Shown here piece by piece: positions 32,505 through 43,600 of a DNA stretch of 64,000 nt. The notes under the pieces were generated by a model. It ran no database searches and was not told the origin of the DNA. It saw only the letters and a list, made by a program, of their open reading frames with translations. Source of the stretch: Astragalus membranaceus (Eukaryota; Streptophyta; Magnoliopsida; Fabales; Fabaceae). Numbering within the stretch: position 1 is the stretch's first letter; the number at the start of each line of letters is the position of its first letter. Location: assembly GCA_039519185.1 (NCBI GenBank), contig CM076849.1, forward strand, positions 73,713,784 through 73,777,783, written 5' to 3'. A program made the position numbers and the translations under genes.

Positions 32505-33839
32505 GTCTAAGCAGTTCTGAAAGGCATCTCTGGAAATGTCCACTGCCTTGCGTGCCACTTCAGTCACTTGCAGCTTCGCATCATCTCTATCCTTCTTCAT
32601 AGCCTCGAGGTCTTTGTGAAGGGAGGAATTGACACTCTTGAGATCTTTGATCTTCTTCTCAGCATCCAGAATCTTCGCCTCCGCAGCTTTCTTAGCGGTG
32701 ACGACATCAACATGTTTCTTTTGGAGATGCTCAAGGCTAACCGCAGCCTGTACAATGTCATTCTAAAGAGCGACATTCTTCACGCGGAGACGATCCCGTT
32801 CTTTCTATGTCTCTGTAAAAAGTAAGTCATCACGATGTAATTCGAATTGTCCCTCTAAATAAAAAGTGTCGATTCCAAGAGGAATACCCAAATCATGGTT
32901 CTTTACTGCAGTCTTCCACTTCTCAAACATTTCACAACCATACTCTGACACCTTCTTGCATACTGCAAAGGAATTTTCTAGATAAGTCTCATAATCAGCC
33001 CGGGTGAAGTCATCCATCCTGACTTTGGGTGGCAATCTAGACCTCCTCTCTTTTTGATGAGAGATTTCGGGTGACTGCCGAGGCTCCTTACCCTTCCGAT
33101 CAGCAGGCACCTGAGGCCAGGAATGATCCCTCCTCTGCAAACTTGCCCCCGGGGGCGCCCTTACAGCACGACTGACACCTCCTACCAAAGAAAGCCAGTC
33201 CTCAAGAGATGCATGTGCGGTCATATTATCTGCAAGAGCAAAAAGAACCGTTAAGTCTAGTTAGTGTAAATAAAAAGAAAGCACGAGCATACACAACTAC
33301 TAAGAAATACGACAACTATACGACAGCTACCTAAGGTTGCAATCACACCACTCAAAGATTCCGGTTTAACTAAGTACTGACATAACAACATGCGGGGAGC
33401 TTTTGTTAACCGGTCGACGATCGCTCAGAGCATATCAAAGATCTCCGGATCCTCCAGAGCATATCAAAGATCTACGTGAAGGAGATTGAAAAATCTTTGT
33501 TGAAAAGGAGTAAAGAGGGGACGAACGCCCATCCTGAACAAAAGACTATAGTAAACCATGATTTTCGCTGTGCTAGGGGATATTGGCTCCCACTTCCAAT
33601 CCGATCCAATCAAAGGAGCTATGCCCGGTATGATGGACCCAGGGGGATATTGGCTCTTGACAACATGAACACTCCAAGCAACCCAATCATAGCTTATCCC
33701 TTCCGCCTCTTCCACCACAGAGTCAGACTCAGCTTCCAATTGTTCAACTAACGACACCATCCGAGGAGTCCCCGACACTTCCGACACGAACGCCAACCAC
33801 TCAAGATGCCTCTCTGTCTTCTCCACTCAACGAAAGGCC

Positions 33840-34948
33840 AGCTTGGAGTCGAAAGAAGATTGGACCAGGCCAGGGACTGTCAATCCTAGCTGTCTGCTTG
33901 GTCCTTGCCAGGTTGAACCTGCAGGTCAGGGGGGCAGGTAGTTATAACAAGTGCAATACAAAGAAGGAATCACTTGATATTCGGGCAAAGATCTCGCCCT
34001 TTTTCCTTGATGGCATAAGATCTCGCCCTCCCTCCTCGTTTTGGGAGGGGATCTCGCACTCTCTCTGAGAATATGAACAAAACCCCCTTCCCTGAGGTTA
34101 CCAAGTGAAATCTCAACACAAGGCACGAGCCTGTTAAATTGAAAGCACAAGGAACGAGTCTATCTAAATTTCTATACACTTGCCTAAGGTGTCGGCTTAA
34201 AAATTAAGAAAAATAAGACAACACAAGTTGTGAGCATATTCAAGAGTTAAAGAGAAATTGACTGGTACCTTGTCTGACGAAGCACGTCCAACAAAAAGCC
34301 AAATCATGATCAATGTGAGATAGAACTTCGGCAGGATTATGGCGTTGAAGATAATTTGTGAAAGTCTCACCCTCTCCTCCTATTTATACTCAAAGGTTCG
34401 CCCTATCATTTAATTTTTGGTGGGCAAGGATCACGCTTTGTGTCACAAATTAGGCAAGAATCTTACTCTTTTCACAATTTAGGAGAAGATCTCACTCTTT
34501 CTCTCCAAATCATGCAAGATCTCGCCTCTCCTTATTTTTGGAGGATCTCGCCCTCCTTCTTTTCCTACTCAATGGAGCACGCTTTTCTCTCTCCTGTGCG
34601 AAAGAAAAAACGGCCACGAGGCGTCAAATATTAAGTGGAAAATCACGAGATATTCACCCTCCTAATTGAAATCATACCACGAGGTAAATAGACAGTTTGC
34701 TACTTGAAAATCATTAAGCACACTCGGGGGCAGGGATAAGACCTGCTCGACCCAGGATGTCCAACGACGACGGCAGTGAGTCGGCCGTCGAGTACGACTA
34801 AACAAATGTCTTGGAATGTCCAACGATAACGACAACGAGGACGACCTGACGAGCAACTTGGGATATCCAACGACAACGGCAACGAGCGGCCGGCGAGGAC
34901 GACCTAAGCAGCAATCTTAAGCAAAGGCTATCCTCCAGAATAACCTCG
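33840..34948 (+). other. 3' untranslated region of the Tat-like element
   Basis: No supported gene. There are scattered GATCTCGCCC motifs (33985-34060, 34480-34560) and an ACGACGGC/GACGACCTGA-type degenerate repeat at 34755-34910. Confidence 0.5.
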
Positions 34949-34962
34949 GCTTGGGGGGCAAT
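34949..34962 (+). other. Tat-like polypurine tract
   Basis: GCTTGGGGGGCAAT immediately precedes the LTR start TGTTCTGG. Confidence 0.75.
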
Positions 34963-35386
34963 TGTTCTGGACGGGGCCACGAGACCCACTAAGCGAGCTG
35001 GATCCGAACCAGTCCAATGTCAAGGATCCATATCCAAGACCCTGCATTCCACATTGGGCCATGAGGTCCATGCGCCTATTTGAGCATTGACAAGCCCAAT
35101 TCCTTGGATCCACATCCAAAGCCCAATCCATCAAGCCTCGACGACTCAGATTCACGCGAACGATCCAACGGCTCGGAGCTAGCAGAGATCTCTATAAATA
35201 CAGGCTCACATAGCCACAAAAGGTGTGCAAACCCTCCGGTCTGCATACTCCACGATTCTCTACTGACTTGAGCGTCAGAGTGTCTTTGCAGGTACCTCTT
35301 GCTCAAAACACGCAGAGATCTGACCCACATGAGCACTACCAACTACAATCTCGAATCAACCCGGAAAGACAGCAAGGTACAGAACA
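34963..35386 (+). repeat. Tat-like 3' LTR (424 bp)
   Basis: The ends TGTTCT...AGAACA are inverted repeats. A TATA box (TATAAATA) lies at 35193-35200, and an ACTTGAGCGTCAGAGTG stretch at about 35267 is typical of plant Tat-group LTRs. The 5' LTR is not in the window. This LTR faces the F-box gene in the same orientation. Confidence 0.78.
35193..35200 (+). promoter_or_regulatory. TATA box of the Tat-like LTR
   Basis: TATAAATA lies 230 bp into the LTR, at a position expected for the U3/R boundary. It points toward the F-box gene about 1.1 kb downstream. Confidence 0.6.
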
Positions 35387-35494
35387 ATATACACTTCATC
35401 TACTTGAATGGTAGAAGAGTTATAGAGACTTGTGGACCCATAATACCAAATCGGTAAAGAATTGTAACACTTCACAAGTTCACAACAACACTGT

Positions 35495-35580
35495 TGCTTC
35501 AAAAAAAAACAACACTCTGTAATTTCTGCTTATAAAAAAAAACACTCTGTAGTTTCTGCTTATAGAAAAAAACACCCTTT
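35495..35580 (+). repeat. Short direct repeat upstream of the F-box gene
   Basis: Two adjacent copies of about 35 bp contain AACACTCTGTA, then TTTCTGCTTATA. They lie between the LTR end and the transcribed region. Confidence 0.7.
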
Positions 35581-35739
35581 CTAATTAGTACTTTACATTA
35601 CATTTTACCCTAAATCGAGCCTTCACTTTCCAAACCTCACAGAGCTGCTTCTACCACACCTCCCTCGGGCAAGCCAAGCGCACATAGCAGCAAAGTCTAC
35701 GCGCCACCTCCAGCCGCCGCGGTCCACCCCGTCTCAACT

Positions 35740-36336
35740 GTAAGTCTTTACATTGAAAAATCGCTACTCATTCATTTACTTATGATCACTTAGTTTTCGT
35801 TCTTCTCAGAAACATAAGGACTGATAACTGTGATTAGGGCATTCAAAGTAGTTCAGTTTTCGTGGTTGGATTGGAGACTTAGAAATTAGAATCGATTAAT
35901 CCAAGTTATTAAAATCCCCAATGTTATTTTCTCTGCCAATATTAACTCACTAGTGTCTCTTCCGGAATAGTTTATTGAATACTTGTTAGGTTTACAAGTC
36001 TTTCTGAATTCCTTGAAGTTATTGAATTCCTTGTTAGGATCAATTATTCTGCAAAGTTTTCATATTTTGACTGAACATTGTTGACTACTAATGAGAATTC
36101 ATCCATCTCAGAGTAGTCACCCAAAGTGTAGTGTACTATTTTTCTGCATATTGTTTTAGCATCTACAGAATAGTTGATTTTGTTACTTTTAGTGTTTAAA
36201 AAGTAATGCTAGTTAACATGAGGTTTTGCCAATGAAAGTGAGCAAACTACTGTAAAACCATGCTCGCATACACTTCTGGGGTGCGCAAGTGTGTTTTTAT
36301 ATGGTTGAATATTTACACTTTTGCTTGAATTTCTAG
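35740..36336 (+). other. Probable 5' UTR intron of the F-box gene
   Basis: The donor AACT|GTAAGT at 35740 is near-perfect. The acceptor TTGAATTTCTAG at 36336 leaves only CTCAACT before the ATG. The sequence before the donor (about 35630-35739) is C-rich and gene-like, while the interior is T-rich. Confidence 0.65.
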
Positions 36337-36343
36337 CTCAACT

Positions 36344-38013
36344 ATGACTTTGTCCAACAAGAAGGCTAATCGTTGTGATCACATTGATCGAATCAGTGAC
36401 TTATCAAGTGATGTAATTGGAGGCATCCTAGAAAATTTGAACATTCGAGACCTAGTTAGGACCAGTATTTTGTCAAGAAAATGGAGGTATATGTGGATTT
36501 CTGTCCCACGCCTTGAGTTTGACAGAGATTTTTTCAATAGGTACGGGCATTTAGATGACCTTGGCCCTGAAATTTCTAGAACTATCACGCAAGTTCTTTC
36601 GCTTCACAATGGACCCATACATAAGTTTACTATTTTCATCCCTTACAACACCACTGTTACAATTTCAAGTGAAGATCTGAGAACCTGGATACTACTTTTG
36701 TCTAAAAGGGGCATTAAATATCTTGAGCTTATGAACCATTCAATGGATCCCGGTAAAATACCATTTCAGATATTCTCTTGTCGGGAGTTGACATACTTAA
36801 AATTGGGTGGATTTGATATGCAAGTGCTGCCTAATTTATGTGGCCTTAAAAGTTTGCTTGTACTTCACTTGGATGATATTACAATTACCTCTGATGCACT
36901 TCAAAGTCTTATTTCTGGTTGTCCGTTACTTGAAGAGCTCACCATTTTAATTTGTTATGGTTTTGAATGTATTGATTTTTTTTCCCCTACCATAAAAGTA
37001 TTATGCATTGCAATTGGTGAAGAAATCGATTCAATTTGTCTGAATAAAACAAAGAATCTAATTGATCTTACACTCCTACCCGATCGAGAGAGTGTATCCG
37101 GTTTGATCAAAAGTTTGCCAAAAATTCAAAGGCTGGCTATGGAACCACTTCGCAGAGAGGTTAGAAAACATCACTAATCTTATATTTATTATTGTTTAGT
37201 TGGATAAAATTATGGCCTGAAGTGATTTTTCAAAAGGAGAAGTAAGCCACCAAACTGCATTGCAAAAATGAAACTGAAATAATAGATAATAAATTATATT
37301 TTAAACGTTCCAATCTCAATATGGCTGTTTTTTACACCACTTTTATATAGCCTTGCCTCACAATTGAATCTTATAAGATTGTATTTTACTCTTTTATCGT
37401 ATATTTGTAAGAGAAGCAATGTTGCATTATGTGTAAGTGTTGTACAAATGTATCTCGTGTTTTTGTTTGCTTGCATAGGTCTGGTTTGCAGACATGGTTC
37501 CTCCGTCGCTGCTAACCAACTCATTTAGCTCCCTAAAGTATCTGAAGTTGACAGCCGTGGATTTGAATGATAGAGAAGAACTTTTGTATATTGTTAGTGT
37601 AATCAAAAGTGCTTCTAACCTGGTGGAACTTATTATTGAGGTGAACATGAATACTTGTGCTTCTTAGCTTTCTTTTTATTGTCTTATTTTGACCCTTCAT
37701 TTTTTAAAATTAGAGTTACAGTGATGTTGACTCTACACAAGTGCCAGAACATTTGGAAGAGTTAGAATCCATTAGTTGTTGTCTTAATCAACTTCAGATG
37801 GTCGAAATCACTGTTAAAGCTAGCTGTCAGAATGCAATGAGTTTGATACAGCTCATACTCGCAAATTCCCCCTTGTTAGACACTCTAACTTTTTGGGTTT
37901 ATGGTCTTAGTTCTAACCTTTCGGATGCACCTATGATGGTTAGCATTTTACTAGACTTGTTACGAATGAAACGATCATCACAAAGGGCAGCAGTTGAGTT
38001 CTTTCACGGATAG
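36344..38013 (+). CDS. F-box/LRR/FBD protein, three coding exons (425 aa)
   Basis: Exons are 36344-37159, 37479-37640 and 37714-38013, all joined in phase 0. Donors are GAG|GTTAGA and GAG|GTGAAC; acceptors are TTGCATAG and AAAATTAG. The protein starts MTLSNKKANRCDH. An F-box lies at residues about 16-60 (ISDLSSDVIGGILENLN...SILSRKWRYMW). Leucine-rich segments cover roughly 110-290 (ELTYLKLGGF, LKSLLVLHLDD, CPLLEELTI), and an FBD-like C-terminus follows (LILANSPLLDTLTF, ending LLRMKRSSQRAAVEFFHG). F-box proteins bind SKP1 in SCF ubiquitin ligases, and the LRR/FBD part is expected to choose the substrate. The closest style is the At1g13570-like group, but the substrate is unknown. No disabling mutation is seen. 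The gene is flanked by retroelements on both sides. Confidence 0.88.
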
Positions 38014-38690
38014 ATGTTCATTTGTGAATGTATTTGATTTTTGCTTTCAAATTCAGTCTTTCATTGTATCGTTGCTTTATTTATTTGCAGAATATGATTT
38101 ATCTATTGGGTTTTGCTGCCCCAATTGTACATTTGCTTTATCAAATGATTTAAAAATTGTATATGCTATTGAGACATAAGTTTATAATAGGATCTGTTAA
38201 TTCCTCTCTCGCTTGGATTTTGGTCCAATCTCCCTTATTTTGGTCTAATCTCCCTTACTCTCGTATCTGTCTCTCTTTTTTGTTGAAATGAAATTGTGTG
38301 TTGTAGATGGTTGGTAAAGGCTTTGGTGCTAACCTAGTTGAGATGGCTTCGATTGTGAATTTGTGATGCATTTGAACTCCTCTCTTACTTGAAAACAAGT
38401 TGTTAATGATTTATTAACGTACTTATAAATCAACGAGACGTTAGTTTATAATTTACAGATCATGATTTATACCTTCGAAAGAAAGACAGTCACTTCGTGT
38501 CCGTGTCAAATACCGACACTCATTGAACATCGAAACGACACGCATTAGACACCTCGTTACCGTATTGTCCTTATCATAAATATTTTTTAAAAAATTCCAC
38601 TTGAAAGTTTTATATTGTTATACTATAAAACATTTCAATCATCAATACTCCTGGAATCAAATGATATGTTAAGAAATTGTCCAAAATAGA
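38014..38690. other. 3' flank of the F-box gene
   Basis: A/T-rich, with a short repeat of TTTTGGTC(C/T)AATCTCCCTTA at 38215-38262. The gene's 3' UTR and polyadenylation site must lie here. No other coding signal is seen. Confidence 0.5.
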
Positions 38691-39362
38691 CTATTTGAGA
38701 AGTTGCCATGTGTCCTATTTTTAGGGTAAAAAAGTAAATTAGTCACTAAAAGACAAAACTTGGCAGTTTTTTGACTTTTTATATTTACTTTTTGACTTAT
38801 TATAATCCAATAAAATCATATTTATCAATCAATACTAATTCAATTCAACACTTTCAACTCAATATTAATTTAGTCACTAACAATTGTCAAAAAAATATTA
38901 ACCACTATCAAAAATAAACTGATTAAATTAATATTAAATAATATAGAATAAAAAATATAAACAAGTGGCAACGAGAGACCAACAACAGGGAGGCAACGAT
39001 AGAGGCAACGAGAGACTGACAATGGGATCGACAACGGGAGGGCCAATGGGAAAGCGGCGACGGGAGCGACAACGAGAGACTGTCAATGGGATGAGCAACT
39101 AGAGAGCAGCAACATGAGCGGCAACGGGGGTGCATATCTTATATTGAATCTCCTTTTTTTTTATTATTTTTACTGATTAGAAGAAGATACTGATTTTATT
39201 TTAACTTTTTGCAATACAAGTATTTTTAGCAAGTTGTAAAGCCTTTTATCGAGTTTTTCTTTTTCTTTTATTAAATTTTGTAATTTTCAACGTGTTTATA
39301 ATTTCATAGCAAATTATAACAAATACGGTGTCACTCGTGCAGATGCACGGGTAAAATACTAG
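38690..39362 (+). mobile_element. Non-autonomous Helitron, 3' end defined
   Basis: The right end has the hallmarks of a plant Helitron. A 7-bp stem with a 4-nt loop (CTCGTGC AGAT GCACGGG) is followed by TAAAATACTAG, and the CTAG terminus (39359-39362) is followed by T. The left end is uncertain, since I could not fix a TC start, so 38690 is a guess. No RepHel gene is present. A run of imperfect GGCAACGAGAGAC units lies at 38965-39130. Confidence 0.65.
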
Positions 39363-40263
39363 TTTCTTCAAAAGACATTGTAAAATGTAAAGCTTATCAA
39401 CTTTGTTTTTAAAAGGTGAATAGATAAATGATAATTCTCAGTTTAGATTTTTGCCATGTTGAACGTATATGTGTTTGTATTTATTAATTTAGTTATCTTT
39501 GTATTTTTTCTGATGTTGTTGTGAGGTTATCTTAGCGGTGTCTCAGTTTTCGTGTCGTGTCTAGTATTAGAGTTCAAGTTTGTGCCTCATATTTTATACA
39601 AAGCTCTGGATGAAGATCACATTGTAAATGTGTTGGCTCTAGATGATATACCTCCTACCTGGTAAAATCACAAAGAAAATTGTTACAATTTTAGATTTAC
39701 ATTTTTATACTATACCAAGGTTTCACAATCCAAGCTGCTCGTAGAGAACACTCAACAACACCAGCTACAACACCTCCATCCATTACATTATATCTGCAAC
39801 CATCGAGATAAAATATAAAATTACTAATAACAAATTAGAAAAGTGATTTTTATACAAAAATCTGAAATTTTTGTCTTCCTTATTGATTCTGGCGATAAGG
39901 CTAAACATGCATCCAACTAAAAAGCTGTCAAGTTTTGTAATGCTGCAACATATAGAATATAAAAAGTAGCCGGATGTTTTTAACATAGGCTTGCTATTCA
40001 TGTCACAACTTCAACTCTTAGTATAGGTATGATGTCAAAAGAATTAATCCCTGCGCATTCTATCACCACCTGCAAGTACTGTCCCAAAATCCCCAACCCA
40101 AAAATACTCTTGAACAAAAATATTTTCTATCTAATTCATTCATCATATGGGAAAGAAGTCCTAACTAGTCTAGAGTTCAGTCAAGAGGTAAGTAAAGTCG
40201 GACTCCAATTTGCTCCATCATTGGGGATCAAACCTGAGTACTAACCGAATCCGTCCCTTTAGA
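39363..40263. other. Unassigned A/T-rich interval
   Basis: No complete gene. Around 39565-39662 a plus-strand frame reads through ALDEDHIVNVLALDDIPPTW before a stop, which may be an exon remnant. I do not recognise it. The rest is low-complexity A/T-rich sequence. Confidence 0.35.
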
Positions 40264-40667
40264 TGTAACAATTGAACAATTGTTTGAACAGATGTACTCA
40301 GAGAAATGTAGAAGTACTGAATTGATTAATTCCTTCAAGTATTACAAATGGAATCCAGTACAATTTCAGTATGATATTTGTATAGAGGTATAATATGCAA
40401 CAATGAAGGTAAAAGGGAATTCGGTACAGAACCTTCCCAAGAGAATCAAAGAGAGAGAAGACAGTTAGAAGAGAGAGAGAGAGAGAGAGGAAAAATGACT
40501 TCATTCAATGCTTGCTTCATTATGTGATTCCTTGTGCTATTTATCCGACCACAAATCTGTTGAGTTTGCTACTTGGCGCCCTTGCTCGCTCACTGCGCCT
40601 AGTCACTTGGCGCGCTGCGTGTATTTCCTCTGCTGAGTTGGCATCGTGACCTGGCACACTTGTTACA
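40264..40667 (-). repeat. Reina-like 3' LTR (404 bp)
   Basis: The ends are TGTAACA...TGTTACA. It shares about 180 bp with 44930-45112, which has a few substitutions and small indels. It contains a (GA)n run at 40472-40490 and GGCGCC/GCGCC motifs at 40575-40620. Confidence 0.9.
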
Positions 40668-43600
40668 TTACTCTCCCCTTCGGAAACAATCTTGTCCTCA
40701 AGATTAAAATCAGGGCAATTTGCTCGCATATCAGCAATATCTTCCCATGTTGCAGTTGTAGGATCATTGTCTTCCCATAGCACCAAAACCTGTGTGACTA
40801 GGTTGGTGCCCTGTCTCACTACCCGAGTTCTTAGGACAGCTCTAGGACCCAGAACAGGACCCAACCCATTAGTAGTTAGAGGTAATGGCAGATATGGCTC
40901 TGTGTGGTCCCCTTTAAACAAGTTGAGCTGAGAAATGTGAATTTTCTGAGTTGCTGGAATAGTTTGTCTCTAGCAGTAATTAAAGCAACCACCTATGTTG
41001 AGTCTGTTGGCGCCACTGGTGGTCTAACCAAGCTTGGTGGTTCTCTCCCACACAGAGCTTTAAAGGGTGTCATACCCAAGCAAGAGTGAAATGCTGAATT
41101 ATACCAATACTCAGCCAAATTTAATACCTTATACCATGTTTTGGGGTTCTCAAAAGTGAAGCATTGCAAGTACATCTCTAAACATTTATTCAACACCTCA
41201 GATTGTCCATCAGACTGTGGGTGATAAGCTGAGCTCATGGCCAAGGTGGTGCCTTGTAATTTAAACAAATGTTTCCAAAATGAGCTAGTGAACACCTTGT
41301 CTCTATCAGAGACATGATTTGGGCATGCCATGCAATTTGACAATGTTATTCATAAAGGATTCAGCCACACTTCTACTACTATAATTTTTCTTCATGGCCA
41401 AGAAATGTGCATACTTGGAAAGTCTATCTATCACCACCATAATCACAGTGTACCCAAAAGAACTTGGCAGACTAGTAATAAAATCCATAGCAATATCTTC
41501 CCACACTTGGTTTGAAATAGGTAGTGGTTGTAACAATCCTGCAGGGCCAGTAGTAGGTGTTTTAGCTTGTTGACAGATACTACAGTGTTGCACAAAACAG
41601 CTAATATCACTCTTCATCTTGGGCCAGAAAAACTGTCCAGTGATTCGAGCCAAAGTTCTAGCTATTCCTGCATGACCACCCACAGAGGAAGAGTGATATT
41701 CCTTCAATATATCTTGAATCAGAGGAGATTGATTGGGTATCCCCAAACGACCCTTCCAATACAACAATTCATCTTTCACTTGATGCTCTTTGTTGCCACT
41801 AGGATTCTGTATACAAGCCTGCATAATACCTTGGAGTTCAGTGTCTTGAGATACCTGTTGTTTCAGATTCTGTACAAAATCAGATTTGGGTTCAGACCAT
41901 GCCATAAAGAATACTCTAGATTTGGGTACAAAATCACATTGTCCTTGCCTGGCTTGTATTCAATTCTGAAGTCATATCCCAAAAATTTATGTAGCCAAGC
42001 TTGCTGCTCTGGTGTTTGCAATGACTTATCTAGCAAGCTCTTTAAGATCTTCTGATCTGTTTTTATACTGAATTTATGCCCCAACAAATAATGGCGAAAT
42101 TTTGCTACTACGTAAGTGATTGCAAACAGCTCTCTGGTATAAGCAGATTGCTTTCGCAATTGGGTGCCCTCTTTGACTCAAAACTGCCCCCACACCTATG
42201 CCTAAAGCATTAGTCTCCAAGGTAAAAGGCTGTGTGAAATTTGGTAACCCAAGTACAGGTGCATCAGTCACTGCTGTCTTCAGTGTATTAAAAGCTATCT
42301 CAGCTGCCTCATGCCATGTGAAACCCTCCTTCTTTAAGAGTTCAGTCAAAGGACCTGCAATAGATGCATAATTGCGAATAAATTTCCTATAGTAATCTGT
42401 CAACACAAGGAAACCTCATACTTGTTTGGCATTAGTAGGCCTAGGCCAATCTTTCACTGCCTGTACCTTATCTGAGTCCATAGAGACTCGTGCTCCAGAA
42501 ACCTTATGACCCAAATAGTCCACTTCACTCAAGCCAAAAGAACATTTGGATAGCCTGGAAAATTGCTGATGTTGCTAAAGTGTTTGTAACACCACCTCAA
42601 GGTGAATCAGATGGGATTTTAAAGAGCCACTATATACTAGTATATCATCAAAGAAAACCAACACGAATTTCCTTAGTTCCTTCTGAAAAATACTATTCAT
42701 CAAACTCTGAAAAGTAGCTGGGGCGTTTGTAAGACCAAATGGCATCACTAGCCCTTCATAATGGCCGTGATGAGTTCTAAAGACTGATTTATGGCGATCC
42801 TCAGACTGTAACAGAATCTGATGATACTCTGACCTGAGATCCAGCTTTGAAAACACAGAAGCTCCAAAGAGTTCATCCAATAATTCATCCACAGTAGGCA
42901 TAGGGAAACTATCCTTGATAGTTATAGCATTCAAGGCCCTGTAATCTGTACAAAAACACCACTTGCCATCTTTTTTCTTCACCAACACAATTGGTGAAGA
43001 AAAAGGACTTGTGCTTGGTTGAATGATGCCCTGATCCAACATCTCTTGCACTATCACTTCAATCTGCTCTTTTTGACTGTGAGGGTACCTATATGGTCTC
43101 ATCTTCACAGGTTTAGCACCTTCCTGTAGTGAAATAGTATGATTATGTGATCTGTTAGGAGGCAACCCGGTTGGAGTGCTATACACAACTCTGTATGTGT
43201 GTAATAATGTAGCCAATTCTGGCTCTATGTTGGTGGGTAATTCCAACAATGTAATAGCAGGAACTTCTCCTAGTATCAACTGTATAGTGAATAATTCTGA
43301 AATTGCATCAATAGATTGCATTCTTCATAATTGGTGTAGATGTGCTTGGACAGGTTGTGAGTCTTTATCACCTTGCAATGTAATAAATCTGCCCTGATGT
43401 AAAAATTTGATTGTAGCTGCCGCATCATCAGCTAAGTGCAAGACTAAAGTAGCAAACCAGGCAGAACCAAGTATCAAATCAGCTCCAACCACTGGAAGTA
43501 AGTACACAGGCATCTGTAACTCTTGATTCTGCACATTCACAGTCAATTGTTCAACCCACCCCTCTGTTTGCATTGTTTTCCCATTACCAATAAGAACTCT

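Larger units (their letters stand above)
31690..33826 (-). pseudogene. Antisense extra ORF of the Tat-like element, broken
   Basis: On the minus strand an N-terminal piece (33826-33464, ending in a stop after LLHVDL) resembles the plant 'putative gypsy type transposon' domain (PVRPLFTPFQ-type region). A second piece (33224-32805) is basic and Ser/Pro-rich (PRQSPEISHQKERRSR). A coiled-coil stretch follows at about 32770-32520. The final piece (about 31830-31690, MDLDPQIFPIEHKV...) is separated by a hAT MITE. Stops and probably an intron or gap near 33240-33460 interrupt it, and a TAA lies next to the MITE site. I infer its function only from its position; such ORFs are of unknown role. Confidence 0.6.
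30608..35386 (+). mobile_element. 3' part of a Tat-like Ty3/gypsy element
   Basis: Four features support this call: tandem repeats, an ORF antisense to the LTR, a polypurine tract and a short 3' LTR with a TATA box, in that order. Tat-lineage elements are known for satellite-like repeats in their 3' untranslated region and for extra antisense ORFs there. No gag-pol of this element is visible. The left limit is unclear because the minisatellite extends left of E3 to about 20985. Confidence 0.6.

Noticed and set aside
39783..40001. 72-codon hydrophobic minus frame
   Set aside because: A/T-rich sequence readily gives hydrophobic frames; there is no domain and no splice-supported extension.
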